From the NCBI GenBank assembly GCA_947486575.1, contig CANKUB010000038.1, positions 1-36,737 on the forward strand: DNA of 36,737 nt, given 5' to 3'. This document shows positions 8,444 through 17,581 of the stretch, in pieces; position 1 is the stretch's first letter; every line of letters starts with the position of its first letter. The translations under genes were made by a program, and so were the position numbers. The DNA comes from Betaproteobacteria bacterium (lineage in GTDB: Bacteria > Pseudomonadota > Gammaproteobacteria > Burkholderiales > SG8-41). The notes below the pieces were generated by a model that was not told the DNA's origin, did not search any database, and saw only the letters and a list, made by a program, of their open reading frames with translations.

Positions 8444-10117
8444 GTGTTTAAAAACAAATACTTATTGTTTTTTCTGCTATGGGCCTGGCTGGCGTCATGG
8501 GCGCATGTGCATGCCGGGCAAACCGCAGCTATCGCATCTGCGCACCCGCTGGCTACGGCAGCCGGTAACGAAATTTTGAAACGCGGTGGCAATGCGTTTG
8601 ATGCAGCAGTGGCAGTAGCTGCTGCGCTGGCGGTGGTGGAGCCGTATTCATCCGGCTTGGGCGGCGGCGGATTTTTTTTGTTGCATCGGGTTTCAGATAG
8701 CAAGCAGGTGATGATCGATGCGCGTGAGACTGCGCCAGCCGGTGTGAAGCCGGAGCACTACATCGATGCAATTGGCAATCCTGTGAAAGGCGCGACCATG
8801 CAGGGTGGCACGGCGTCGGGTATACCCGGCACGCCAGCGGGCCTGGTGCATTTGGCGCGAACGTATGGCACGCTGCCGCTGGCCGACACACTGGCACCCG
8901 CGATACGACTCGCGCATGACGGCTTTGCGGTGGATGGCCGCTATGCGCGCATCGCAAAAATACGCGAAGCGTACTTGCGCAAGCTGCCGGAAGCGTCGCG
9001 GATTTTTCTCGCGGACAGTCAAGCGCTGACGCAAGGTTATGTGCTGAAGCAGCCGGAACTAGCGCAGACACTTACGAGGCTGGCGATTGAGGGCGCGCCG
9101 GGTTTTTACACCGGGACAGTGGCGCGCTCCCTGGTGGAGTCGGTCAATGCAGCGGGTGGTGCGTGGCAGTTGTCTGACCTTGAACGTTATCGCGTGGTGG
9201 AGCGTGAGCCGATGCGCGTGACGTATCGCGGCGCAACCATCACCACGGCAGCGTTGCCTTCTGCTGGTGGCATTGCGCTCACACAAGCGTTTGGCATGCT
9301 GGAGCATTTGAAATTGAACGGCGTATCGGATGCGCAGTCTGCGCACATTATTGCGGAAGTGCTGCGCCGGGTGTTTCGTGATCGTGTGCAGTTGGGCGAT
9401 GCTGATCACGTTAAAGTGCCTGTTGCTGCGCTGATTGATAAAAATTATATAAAACAAATAGTTACGTCTATATCACCTCAAGCGGCTACGCCCAGCGACA
9501 AGCTCGGCCCGCCGCCAGGCGACAAAGCCGAGAGCTACAACACCACGCACTTTTCGGTGATCGATGCTGCTGGCAATCGCGTGGGTGCAACGCTCACGGT
9601 GAACTGGATTTTTGGATCCGGTCTCGTTGCACAAGGCACAGGCGTGTTACTGAACAACGAGATGGATGACTTTACGCTGCGTGCTGATCTGCCAAACAGT
9701 TATCGTTTACGCGGCAGCGCTGCCAACTCGATTGCGCCGGGCAAGCGTCCGCTGTCGAGCATGACGCCAACGTTTGTAGAAGATGAACGCGGCGTGCTGA
9801 TACTAGGCGCGCCGGGCGGCTCGCGCATTATCAGCATGGTGCTGCTCGGCGTGCTGGAACATTTGCGTACACCGGAAGTGGATTTGAAGCGCCTCGTGGC
9901 GATGCCACGCTACCACCACCAATTCTGGCCTGATCGCATTGAGGTCGAGCCGGAGGGTTTCAGCGCCGAGTGGCGTGAGGCACTGCAAGCCAAAGGGCAC
10001 GCCATTCAGCTGGGCAGCCGCAAGTGGGGCAACATGCAGGCGGTGTTCAAGTCGAAGAAAACCGGGGAGACGCAGGCGGCCAGTGATCCGCGTGGATCGG
10101 ATGTTGCATGGTATTGA
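8444..10117 (+). CDS. ggt: Gamma-glutamyltransferase (glutathione hydrolase)
   Basis: A 557-residue periplasmic N-terminal-nucleophile hydrolase that cleaves the gamma-glutamyl bond of glutathione and related compounds. It has a signal peptide (residues 1 to about 24) and the family opening segment with NAFDAAVA and SSGLGGGGF. The autoprocessing threonine lies in NTTHFSVID, which begins the small subunit. PLSSMTP and GAPGGSRI are the substrate-binding and oxyanion motifs. The GTG start at 8444 follows the hydrolase stop by four bases. The first codons lie in the AT-rich repeat shared with the RND adaptor, so both signal peptides begin with FKNKYL. A second AT-rich patch near 9430-9470 lies inside the gene just before the processing site. 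The next gene, accA, starts 46 bases downstream. Confidence 0.92.
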   Translation: MFKNKYLLFFLLWAWLASWAHVHAGQTAAIASAHPLATAAGNEILKRGGNAFDAAVAVAAALAVVEPYSSGLGGGGFFLLHRVSDSKQVMIDARETAPAGVKPEHYIDAIGNPVKGATMQGGTASGIPGTPAGLVHLARTYGTLPLADTLAPAIRLAHDGFAVDGRYARIAKIREAYLRKLPEASRIFLADSQALTQGYVLKQPELAQTLTRLAIEGAPGFYTGTVARSLVESVNAAGGAWQLSDLERYRVVEREPMRVTYRGATITTAALPSAGGIALTQAFGMLEHLKLNGVSDAQSAHIIAEVLRRVFRDRVQLGDADHVKVPVAALIDKNYIKQIVTSISPQAATPSDKLGPPPGDKAESYNTTHFSVIDAAGNRVGATLTVNWIFGSGLVAQGTGVLLNNEMDDFTLRADLPNSYRLRGSAANSIAPGKRPLSSMTPTFVEDERGVLILGAPGGSRIISMVLLGVLEHLRTPEVDLKRLVAMPRYHHQFWPDRIEVEPEGFSAEWREALQAKGHAIQLGSRKWGNMQAVFKSKKTGETQAASDPRGSDVAWY

Positions 10118-10163
10118 TTTATAAAGGAATATTGTCGATTATCGGTTCAGGTATCATCGTCTC

Positions 10164-11132
10164 ATGAAACAGACCTTTCTTGAATTTGAAAAGCCGATCG
10201 AAGAACTTGAGACGCGTATCGAAGAACTGCGTTTTGCGCAGGACGATTCGGCGGTGGAACTTTCCGATGAAATCGGCAAGCTCACGAAAAAAAGTCAGGT
10301 ACTGACCAAGGACATTTACGCCAAGCTCAATGCCTGGCAAATCTCGCAGGTGGCGCGGCATCCGCAGCGGCCGTATACGCTGGATTACATCAATAGCCTT
10401 TTTACCGGTTTCGACGAGCTGCATGGCGACCGCGCATTTGGTGATGATCCGGCCATCGTGGGCGGCATTGCACGATTCAACGATCAAAGCGTGGTGGTGA
10501 TTGGCCATCAAAAAGGCCGCGATACCAAAGAACGCACGATGCGCAATTTCGGCATGCCCAAGCCCGAGGGTTACCGCAAGGCGTTACGGCTGATGAAGCT
10601 CGCCGAAAAATTCAGCATGCCGGTGTTTACGTTCATCGATACTCCGGGCGCATATCCCGGTATCGAGGCGGAAGAACGCGGGCAATCCGAAGCCATCGGG
10701 CGCAACCTGTATGTAATGTCCGAGCTGCGCACGCCGATTATTTGTACGGTGATTGGCGAAGGCGGTTCCGGCGGCGCACTGGCGATTGCGGTGGGCGATG
10801 TGACGATGATGTTGCAATATTCGACCTACTCGGTGATCTCGCCAGAGGGCTGTGCGGCGATTTTGTGGAAGAGCGCGGATAAGGCACCCGAGGCCGCCGA
10901 AACGCTGGGGATTACCGCCACGCGATTAAAGGCGCTGGGGCTGGTGGACAAAATTATTGCGGAACCGCTGGGCGGCGCGCATCGCGACCCGGATGCGATG
11001 ATGCAGCACATGAAAAAAGCATTGGCGGATACCTGGCGCACGCTGAAAGATAAATCCATGGACGAATTGCTTGCTGCCCGCTTTGAAAAGCTGATGGGCT
11101 ACGGCAAGTTCAAGGAAGTCGAGAGCAGATAG
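10164..11132 (+). CDS. accA: Acetyl-CoA carboxylase carboxyltransferase subunit alpha
   Basis: Cytoplasmic subunit that, with AccD, transfers the carboxyl group from carboxybiotin to acetyl-CoA to make malonyl-CoA for fatty acid synthesis. The 322-residue length is normal for the family. Conserved segments include [10 protein letters not shown]-like [10 protein letters not shown], the oxyanion-type [15 protein letters not shown], and [11 protein letters not shown]. An N-terminal coiled-coil-like helix (residues 5-50) is also typical. It is directly upstream of tilS, an order common in betaproteobacteria. No regulatory element is obvious in the 46 bases before it. Confidence 0.97.
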   Translation: MKQTFLEFEKPIEELETRIEELRFAQDDSAVELSDEIGKLTKKSQVLTKDIYAKLNAWQISQVARHPQRPYTLDYINSLFTGFDELHGDRAFGDDPAIVGGIARFNDQSVVVIGHQKGRDTKERTMRNFGMPKPEGYRKALRLMKLAEKFSMPVFTFIDTPGAYPGIEAEERGQSEAIGRNLYVMSELRTPIICTVIGEGGSGGALAIAVGDVTMMLQYSTYSVISPEGCAAILWKSADKAPEAAETLGITATRLKALGLVDKIIAEPLGGAHRDPDAMMQHMKKALADTWRTLKDKSMDELLAARFEKLMGYGKFKEVESR

Positions 11133-11147
11133 GCGCATGAACCAGTC

Positions 11148-12506
11148 ATGAATGCTGCGGTGAAATCTGCGTGCTCCCGACAATCACCGGACAAATTGCT
11201 GCTGGGTGTAGAGCGCATGTTACTGCCATACGCTGGGCACAGCGCACGCCTGTGCGTGGGCTTGAGCGGCGGCGTGGATTCGGTCGTTTTGCTGGATATT
11301 TTGCACGGTCTTGCATCACAACATGCCTGGAAGCTTTCAGCGATTCACGTCAATCACCAGTTAAGTCCGCATGCTTTGGAATGGGCGCGATTCTGTCGCC
11401 GCTTGTGTCGTGAGCGCGGTGTGCCTTTGCGCGTGGTCAAGGTGAATGTGCTGCGTGGCAACAGCACTGAAGCCGCTGCACGTGCCGCGCGTTACGCCGC
11501 GTACCGCGCACAGCCTGCGCAAAACGTGCTGCTCGCACAGCATCAGGATGATCAGGCGGAAACCGTGTTGCTGCAATTGCTGCGTGGCGCGGGCGTCAAG
11601 GGTTTGGCGGCTATGCCTGCCATGCGTATGGACAACGAGCGCTCTGATCTGCGTTTATTACGGCCCTTGCTGGGGTTCACCCGCGATGAAATTGAGCAAT
11701 ACGCCGCCGCGCGCGATTTGTCGTGGATCGAAGACGAAAGCAACCGCGACGCCTATTACATGCGCAATTTCTTGCGCATGGAAATCATGCCACGTATCGA
11801 AAAGCGCGCGCCAGAGTACCGCAGCACGTTGTCGCGCGCGGCGGGGCATATGGCCGAGGCTGGGCAATTGCTGGATGAACTGGCACAGATTGATGGCGCA
11901 GGCGCATTGCTGGATAACACGTTGGCGTTTGCACCGTTACAGCAAATGCCAGCGGAACGTGCGCGCAACTTGCTGCGCTATTTTTTTGCCCTGCATCATG
12001 TGAGCATGCCCGATGCGCGGCGGCTGGATGAGGCGCTGCGGCAGGTGACTACAGCAAAAAGTGATGCGCGGGTCTGTATTGCTTTGGGTGGGCATACGCT
12101 GCGGCGGTTTGCTGGTGCGCTTCACGTTGTCGTAGCGCAGTCGCCCGTCAAAAAAGATTTTTCGCAGCGCTGGCGCGACGAACGCCATTTGGTGATCCCC
12201 GAACTACAGGCTACGCTGGAAATGCGCGCGCGGCGCGGTGCGGGGATTGATCTGCTCAAGTTGCTGACGAAGCCAGTGACCCTGCGCTTACGGCGTGGTG
12301 GCGAAAAATTGCAACCGGATGCCGCGCGTCCGCGCCGACACGTGAAAGATCTGTTTCAGGAGCAGAACGTGCCGCCGTGGCGGCGTGAACGTTTGCCGTA
12401 TTTGTGGTCGGGTGAGCGGCTGGTATGGGTGGCGGGGTTGGGCATAGATTGCGCGTTTCAGGCGCGCGCGGGTCTGGCGGGTGTAGTGCCACACTGGATT
12501 GAATGA
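11148..12506 (+). CDS. tilS: tRNA(Ile)-lysidine synthase
   Basis: An ATP-dependent enzyme that converts cytidine 34 of tRNA-Ile(CAU) to lysidine so that it reads AUA. The PP-loop motif SGGVDS is at residues 40-45, followed by the HVNHQLS segment and the QDDQAETVLLQLLRG motif, both characteristic. The central TilS domain and the C-terminal domain (RRGGEKLQPDAARPRRHVK) are present. At 452 residues it is normal length. The ATG at 11148 is used; upstream is a short gap after accA. Its stop overlaps the ATG of the CHASE2 sensor gene (ATGA at 12503), so the sensor gene is probably read from the same transcript. Confidence 0.95.
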   Translation: MNAAVKSACSRQSPDKLLLGVERMLLPYAGHSARLCVGLSGGVDSVVLLDILHGLASQHAWKLSAIHVNHQLSPHALEWARFCRRLCRERGVPLRVVKVNVLRGNSTEAAARAARYAAYRAQPAQNVLLAQHQDDQAETVLLQLLRGAGVKGLAAMPAMRMDNERSDLRLLRPLLGFTRDEIEQYAAARDLSWIEDESNRDAYYMRNFLRMEIMPRIEKRAPEYRSTLSRAAGHMAEAGQLLDELAQIDGAGALLDNTLAFAPLQQMPAERARNLLRYFFALHHVSMPDARRLDEALRQVTTAKSDARVCIALGGHTLRRFAGALHVVVAQSPVKKDFSQRWRDERHLVIPELQATLEMRARRGAGIDLLKLLTKPVTLRLRRGGEKLQPDAARPRRHVKDLFQEQNVPPWRRERLPYLWSGERLVWVAGLGIDCAFQARAGLAGVVPHWIE

Positions 12507-13798
12507 TGATCTCACGCCTCGAACGCTGGCCGTATTTGCCGCGTGCCTTGCTGATCGCGCTAATTGCCGTGGTACTGGCACTGGCGTTTTCGGTAAGTGA
12601 TGTCTTCCGGCGCGTCGATTTTACATTGTCTGATACGCACAGCCGATTGTTTGCACGCAAAGTGAATTTTGACGATGTAGCGGTGATCGATGTCGATGAG
12701 GAATCGGTCAGTCAGTTGCAGTCTAAACTGGGGCCGTGGCCGTACGACAGAGAGGTGTACGCACTGGTGGTGCGCTGGCTGAAAAGCGTGGGTGTACGCT
12801 CGATTGGATTCGATATCTTGTTTTCTGAGGCGCGCAAGGGTGATGCGATACTTGCTGAAGCGCTTGATGAGAGTGTGGTGCTGCCCGCTGCGGCATTGCC
12901 ATTTAGCTTCGAGCGTGACAGTGCTTATCGTTTGCAGCTCATGCAAAAATCGTGGGGTGTGACGCCGCCATCGGGCACGTATCCGTTGACCGATTTAACC
13001 TTGCCACGTGCGCAACTGACGGCACGTGCGGGCATCGGCGTTGTCAGCGCGCTGGTGGACAGCGATGGCATTTTGCGCCGCGTGCCGCTGGCGTTCTCAG
13101 TTTATGGGCGGGTGGTGCCGGGCATGGCATTGGCGCTCTCGCAGAGCGCACCCGCGCAAATTGCCGTGAGCGATGGGCGGCTGGCGGCGGGCGGAAAATC
13201 GTGGCCGGTGTCACCGCTGGCGGAAGTGGTGTTGCATTATCCGGCGAATCTGGAATCGTTGCGCACGGTGCCGTTTTACCAGGTGGTGCTGGCGGCTTCG
13301 GGCGCGCCGGGTCTTGAACCTCTGGCGGATACGTTGCGCGCGGCGTTGCAGGGCAAGCATGTGCTCATCGGCAGTTCCAGTGCGGCGCTGGGCGATTATC
13401 TGCAAACTCCGCTGGGGCGCCAGCCCGGCGTCAAGGTGCAGGCGATGATCGCGCAGTTGTTAATGGGCGGGCACGTCTTAAAGCCGCGCTCACTGCTGTG
13501 GGAAATGACGCTGGTGGTTTGCACGCTGCTGTTGGTCACCGCCATGGGGCGACGGCGGTGGCAGACGAATACCGCATTGCAGTGGAGCGTATTTCCCTTA
13601 GTGTTTGTTTTTATTGGGTTTTTTGCGGCATTCGCGCTGGAGCGCGGACAGGCGGTGGGCCTCTTGTTTGCGATGACGGCAGGCGTGCTGATGCACTTGA
13701 TCAGCTTGCTGGTGCAGCAGGTGCAACTGTTTCGCCGCAATCAGCGGCTGGAAATGGAGAAGCGCGCAGCGTTGCAGGCCGATGCACTGAAGAGCTAG
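12503..13798 (+). CDS. CHASE2 sensor half of an amber-split hybrid histidine kinase
   Basis: This 431-residue reading frame is the sensor half of what looks like one gene. It has an N-terminal transmembrane segment (about residues 12-30), a periplasmic CHASE2 domain (about 35-330, with DVAVIDVDEESV and the WPYDRE segment) and three transmembrane segments (about 332-415). A short helical linker then leads towards a kinase. It ends at a TAG at 13796-13798. The next codon continues in the same frame into a perfect histidine-kinase H-box (FLSHITHELRTPL), so the stop interrupts a CHASE2 hybrid kinase. TAG is used as a normal stop elsewhere in the window (for example accA, pilW and bamB), so recoding is unlikely. 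A sequencing error, a real nonsense mutation, or a two-protein arrangement are the alternatives. Confidence 0.85.
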   Translation: MMISRLERWPYLPRALLIALIAVVLALAFSVSDVFRRVDFTLSDTHSRLFARKVNFDDVAVIDVDEESVSQLQSKLGPWPYDREVYALVVRWLKSVGVRSIGFDILFSEARKGDAILAEALDESVVLPAAALPFSFERDSAYRLQLMQKSWGVTPPSGTYPLTDLTLPRAQLTARAGIGVVSALVDSDGILRRVPLAFSVYGRVVPGMALALSQSAPAQIAVSDGRLAAGGKSWPVSPLAEVVLHYPANLESLRTVPFYQVVLAASGAPGLEPLADTLRAALQGKHVLIGSSSAALGDYLQTPLGRQPGVKVQAMIAQLLMGGHVLKPRSLLWEMTLVVCTLLLVTAMGRRRWQTNTALQWSVFPLVFVFIGFFAAFALERGQAVGLLFAMTAGVLMHLISLLVQQVQLFRRNQRLEMEKRAALQADALKS

Positions 13799-13801
13799 TT
13801 T

Positions 13802-14950
13802 TTGTCGCATATCACGCATGAGTTGCGCACACCGCTGACGGCAATCATGGGCTTTAATAACATCAACTGGCACGACAGCGGACTCGGTCGCGATCAGCGC
13901 ATGAAAAATGGCCAAATCGTTGATCGCAATTGCCAGCACATGCTGTCGCTGGTGAACAATTTGCTGGATCAGGCCAAGATCGAAGCCGGGCAACTCACCA
14001 TTCAGCGTCATCCGGACAAGCTACGTACGGTGGTGCAGGACGCGGTTGCCACCGTGGCGCCTTTGCTGCACGGCAAGCCGGTGAAACTGATCACCGATGA
14101 AGTCGGAGTGCCAGAAACGCTGGACATTGACGCATTTCGTCTGCGCCAGATTGTGCTTAATTTGCTGAGCAACGCGATCAAGTTCACTGATAAAGGCGAG
14201 ATCAGTGTGGTGTCGGCGTGGCATGATGGTGAGCTCACGCTTTCCGTGATCGATACCGGCCCCGGTATGAATGCAGACTCGGTGAAGCAGCTGTTTACCG
14301 CATTTCAACAGGCCGATGCTGGCGTTGCAGCCAAACATGGCGGCACCGGGCTTGGCCTCACGATCAGCCGAAATCTCGCGCGGCTGATGGGGGGCGATAT
14401 CAAGGTTCACAGCAAAGTTGGGCAAGGCACGGTGTTTACCGTGACAGTCGCCGCACCCGAGGTGCTGGCAGAGCGTGAGCAGTCGGCGTCGCAGTCGGGA
14501 TCACCCGTTATCGCGCCAGATCCTGCCGCGCGCAGTGTGCTGCAAGGTTTGGTGCTGGTGGCGGAAGACATGCCGGATACGCGGGCGCTAGTGGTGCTTC
14601 ACCTCGAACAACTAGGATTGACGGTATTGCAGGCAGAGAACGGCGAGCAGGCGATAGAAATCGCGCTCGCCAGGCGGCCTGACGTGGTGTTGATGGATAT
14701 GGACATGCCGGTGGTCGCGGGCGGCGAAGCCACGCGCACGTTGCGCATGTGCGGCTTTAGTGCGCCGGTGCTGGCGCTGACGGCGCACAAGAGTGAAGCT
14801 GAGCGGGTCAAGGCGTTGGCGGCGGGCTGCAACAGCGTAGTGGAAAAACCCATGACGCGGGCCAGTCTATTGACCGCGCTGTCGGCTGCGCTGGCGCCGA
14901 ATCTTGCGCCGGCCGTGCCGCGAAACCAGGAGAATGCGCATGCCGCCTGA
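13802..14950 (+). CDS. Histidine kinase-receiver half of the amber-split hybrid kinase
   Basis: In the same frame as the preceding CHASE2 segment and separated from it by one TAG and one TTT codon. Domains in order: HisKA, with the phospho-accepting His at 13817-13819 in THELRTPL; HATPase_c, with N-box LLSNAIKF, G1 DTGPGMN and G2 GGTGLGLTISR; and a C-terminal receiver domain (about residues 247-365) with its phospho-acceptor Asp in VLMDMDMP and the conserved Lys in VEKP. No strong ribosome binding site precedes the TTG at 13802; GAAGAG at 13788-13793 is only a weak candidate. All catalytic motifs are intact, so if the stop is real it is recent, read through, or the kinase restarts as a soluble protein. 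The HPt gene follows, overlapping its end. Confidence 0.85.
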   Translation: MSHITHELRTPLTAIMGFNNINWHDSGLGRDQRMKNGQIVDRNCQHMLSLVNNLLDQAKIEAGQLTIQRHPDKLRTVVQDAVATVAPLLHGKPVKLITDEVGVPETLDIDAFRLRQIVLNLLSNAIKFTDKGEISVVSAWHDGELTLSVIDTGPGMNADSVKQLFTAFQQADAGVAAKHGGTGLGLTISRNLARLMGGDIKVHSKVGQGTVFTVTVAAPEVLAEREQSASQSGSPVIAPDPAARSVLQGLVLVAEDMPDTRALVVLHLEQLGLTVLQAENGEQAIEIALARRPDVVLMDMDMPVVAGGEATRTLRMCGFSAPVLALTAHKSEAERVKALAAGCNSVVEKPMTRASLLTALSAALAPNLAPAVPRNQENAHAA

Positions 14951-15245
14951 TTCGATTGTGATTGCGGTGGACAGTGACGTGGCGGATTTGATACCGCTGT
15001 TTCTGTCGCAGCGGAAGGCCGATCAGGCCGCCATCGCGGCCGCGTTGCCGTTGCGTGATTTTGAACGGGTGCGCAAAGCCGGTCATGGCATGGCGGGGGC
15101 AGGGGCCAGTTACGGATTCGCGGCATTGACCGTGCTGGGCGATAATCTGGCGCTGGCGGCACGCGCGGGTGACATAGATGGGCTGGTACAGCTAAAAGCG
15201 GAACTAGACGATTATCTGGCGCGCTTGATTGTAAAATATGTGTAA
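14940..15245 (+). CDS. Stand-alone HPt (histidine phosphotransfer) protein
   Basis: A 101-residue protein from ATG 14940, chosen because AGGAGA at 14927-14932 is well spaced before it; an ATG at 14934 is too close. It overlaps the last codons of the hybrid kinase. The central motif RKAGHGMAGAGASYGF matches the HPt signature, with His49 as the likely phospho-acceptor. The remainder is predicted helical. A hybrid kinase followed by an HPt protein suggests a multistep phosphorelay (His to Asp to His) whose final response regulator lies outside the window. The call rests on a short motif and the context. Confidence 0.75.
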   Translation: MPPDSIVIAVDSDVADLIPLFLSQRKADQAAIAAALPLRDFERVRKAGHGMAGAGASYGFAALTVLGDNLALAARAGDIDGLVQLKAELDDYLARLIVKYV

Positions 15246-15337
15246 TATCAAAGGGTTTGTCATATCCTTTCAGGCGTGTTGCGTAGTACCGTAAAATCTT
15301 TAGGGATGGCTCACTCATAAAATCGCCGTTTGCTACC

Positions 15338-17020
15338 TTGGCATTCAGCCGTTTTTTTTTAGCGCTGGCATTGGGCGCGCTGGGCATGTTCACGCCGCTG
15401 GTTGCTGGCGCTGAAGAAGATTACATCTACACCGTTACCAAAGGCGACACGCTGATTGGTCTCACCTCGCGGTTACTCAACTCGCCCAATGATTGGCCGA
15501 AAGTGGCACGTCTCAATCGTCTGCCGAATGCCAATTTCATCGCGCCGGGCGCTAGGCTGCGCGTGCCTTTTTCGCTACTGAAAACGACACCGGTTACAGC
15601 CACCGTGACGCACGTTGAAGGCGACGTGAAAGCCGTAACGACCGCGGCGGGCGCGGCTGCGCCGCTGACGCTGGGTGCGTCGCTGGCAGAAGGCGCAGAA
15701 GTTATCACCGGCAAAAATGGCTATGTCACGCTCAAGCTGCACGACGGCTCCACCGTGCGCGTGCAGTCGACGAGCCAGATGCAGGTGGAGCGCTCGCGTA
15801 CCTATTCGGGTGTGGGCCTGTTTGAATCGGCAATGAAGCTGATCAGCGGGCGTGTCGAATCGCTGGTGCAAAAATTCCAGCCGGGCGACAAAACCCAAAC
15901 GCGCAATGCGGTGAAGACGCCGCTGGCTACCCTGGCGGTGCGTGGTACCGAGTTTCGCGTGACGATGGATGGGCAAACCAATCAAACGCGTGGCGAAGTG
16001 CTTGAAGGCGTGGTCGCGGTGGACGCGGGGGCAGCGAGTGGGGCAGGTGGACCCGGTGAAAAGCGCCTCAACGCGGGCTTCGGTAGTGTGGTTGATTCCG
16101 CTAAAAGCGTGTCTGACCCCATTATATTGCTGGCGGCGCCGGATGTGTCAAAGCTGTCGAAACTGCAAGAGCGCCCCTTGCTGCGCTTTGCGTTGCCGGC
16201 ATTGGATGGCGCGCGTTCGTATCGCGCACAGATCGCGCGTGACAGCGCGTTTAATCTGGTGGTGGCCGAGCTGGTATCGCCATCGGTGGAATTGCGTGTG
16301 GCGGATATCGCTGATGGCAGTTACTTTTTACGCGTGCGCGCGATCGACACACGCGGGCTGGAGGGCCGCGATGCCACGCACGCCTTCAACCTGAAAGCGC
16401 GCCCGGAACCCCCCGCAATTTCAACGCCTGCACCCAAGGGCAAGGTGCGCGCCGCAGAAGTCGAATTCAAATGGGCGGAAAACACTGAAGCCGCCACCTA
16501 CCATTTACAGGTGGCCAGGGATGCTTCGTTTAAGTCATTGATTTTTGAGGATAAATCGCTCATGGCGGCAGGGGCATCCGTGGGCACGCTGGCGCTGGGC
16601 GAATACTTCTGGCGCGTGGCGAGCCTGCGGCGTAATGGCGACCGTGGTCCGTATGGCGACGTGGCGAGTTTTGCGCTGTTGGCGCCGCCTGCGCAGCCTG
16701 AGCCGCCCAAAATCGGCGATGGTGATATCCAGTTTCGCTGGATGGGCGCGCCAGGACAAAAATTCGAGTTTCAATTGGCGAACGACATTAAATTTTCGCA
16801 AGTGGTGCTGGTGCGTAACCTGGATAAATCTGAAATCGAGGTGCCGCGTCCGCAGCCGGGCACCTATTTCATGCGTTACCGGGCGACCGATCCGGACGGC
16901 TTTGTCGGGCCATATTCGAGCGCGCAGCGCTTTACCATAGTGCCGCCACCGCCGTGCCTGAAAGATTCTGAAGGACGTTGCGTTTCGTTCACGCATGGGG
17001 TGGTTTCGCCGGTTCAGTAA
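15338..17020 (+). CDS. Exported LysM-FecR protein with FN3-like repeats
   Basis: A 560-residue envelope protein. A signal peptide precedes a likely cleavage after LVAGA. A LysM peptidoglycan-binding domain (YTVTKGDTLIGL...APGARLRVP, about residues 28-72) is followed by a FecR-type domain (about 80-215; GYVTLKLHDGSTVRVQ, LATLAVRGTEFRV). Three FN3-like repeats then follow (about 265-545), each with an ARDSAFN / ARDASFK-like core. The listed TTG start is uncertain. In frame 21 bases upstream an ATA codon at 15317 would give a more natural start, and AGGGA at 15302-15306 is ideally spaced for it. A run of nine T lies in the signal-peptide codons. Genes of this kind often sit beside CHASE2 sensors, as here, suggesting a shared envelope-sensing role. 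Confidence 0.8.
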   Translation: MAFSRFFLALALGALGMFTPLVAGAEEDYIYTVTKGDTLIGLTSRLLNSPNDWPKVARLNRLPNANFIAPGARLRVPFSLLKTTPVTATVTHVEGDVKAVTTAAGAAAPLTLGASLAEGAEVITGKNGYVTLKLHDGSTVRVQSTSQMQVERSRTYSGVGLFESAMKLISGRVESLVQKFQPGDKTQTRNAVKTPLATLAVRGTEFRVTMDGQTNQTRGEVLEGVVAVDAGAASGAGGPGEKRLNAGFGSVVDSAKSVSDPIILLAAPDVSKLSKLQERPLLRFALPALDGARSYRAQIARDSAFNLVVAELVSPSVELRVADIADGSYFLRVRAIDTRGLEGRDATHAFNLKARPEPPAISTPAPKGKVRAAEVEFKWAENTEAATYHLQVARDASFKSLIFEDKSLMAAGASVGTLALGEYFWRVASLRRNGDRGPYGDVASFALLAPPAQPEPPKIGDGDIQFRWMGAPGQKFEFQLANDIKFSQVVLVRNLDKSEIEVPRPQPGTYFMRYRATDPDGFVGPYSSAQRFTIVPPPPCLKDSEGRCVSFTHGVVSPVQ

Positions 17021-17137
17021 GGCCGGTGGTCGGGGCCGTTTGCTGCACTGCATCGTTCCCCGAAGTGTCTTTATTTCAAAGGCTTATCGTGATATCCTCC
17101 GCGGCTAATTTAAATTCGTGGCGAAGGGTAGCAAATC

Positions 17138-17563
17138 ATGGCTGTTGAACGCACATTATCGATTATCAAACCAGATGCAGTGGCTAAAAACGTTATCGGG
17201 CAGATTTACACGCGGTTTGAAAATGCCGGGCTGAAAATTATCGCATCGCGCATGATGCAGTTATCGCGCGCGGATGCTGAGGGCTTTTACGCCGTTCACA
17301 AAGCCCGCCCGTTTTTCAAGGATCTAGTGGATTTCATGATTTCCGGCCCGGTGGTCATCCAAGTGCTTGAAGGTGAAGCTGCCATCCAGAAAAATCGTGA
17401 CCTGATGGGCGCGACCGATCCCAAGAAGGCTGAAAAAGGCACCATCCGCGCTGATTTTGCAGACAGCATTGATGCAAATGCTGCGCACGGTTCCGATTCC
17501 GCAGAAAATGCTCGGATTGAAATTGCCTATTACTTTGCTAGTCTCGATATTTGTGTGCGTTAA
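17138..17563 (+). CDS. ndk: Nucleoside diphosphate kinase
   Basis: Transfers the gamma phosphate of ATP to other nucleoside diphosphates by a phospho-histidine ping-pong mechanism. The 141-residue length is standard. It has the opening [15 protein letters not shown], the RPFFKDLV segment, and the active-site histidine in [12 protein letters not shown]. It starts the housekeeping block ndk-rlmN-pilW. AAGGG at 17125-17129 precedes the ATG at 17138 as a ribosome binding site. The 117 bases before it, after the LysM-FecR gene, probably hold the promoter, but no strong consensus is seen. Confidence 0.97.
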   Translation: MAVERTLSIIKPDAVAKNVIGQIYTRFENAGLKIIASRMMQLSRADAEGFYAVHKARPFFKDLVDFMISGPVVIQVLEGEAAIQKNRDLMGATDPKKAEKGTIRADFADSIDANAAHGSDSAENARIEIAYYFASLDICVR

Positions 17564-17581
17564 CCAGTCCGAGCAGGTGAT

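Noticed and set aside
9430-9470. AT-rich patch inside ggt resembling the boundary motif
   Set aside because: Only AAAACAAATAG matches; it lacks the full 14-base motif and the ggt reading frame runs through it normally.
12503-14950. TAG recoding in this genome as the reason for the split kinase
   Set aside because: TAG ends accA, pilW, bamB, the racemase-family gene and receptor 2 at sensible positions, so it is an ordinary stop here.
15257-15297. Possible sigma-70 promoter before the LysM-FecR gene (TTGTCA and TAAAAT)
   Set aside because: Spacing between the two boxes is about 29 bases, far from 17.
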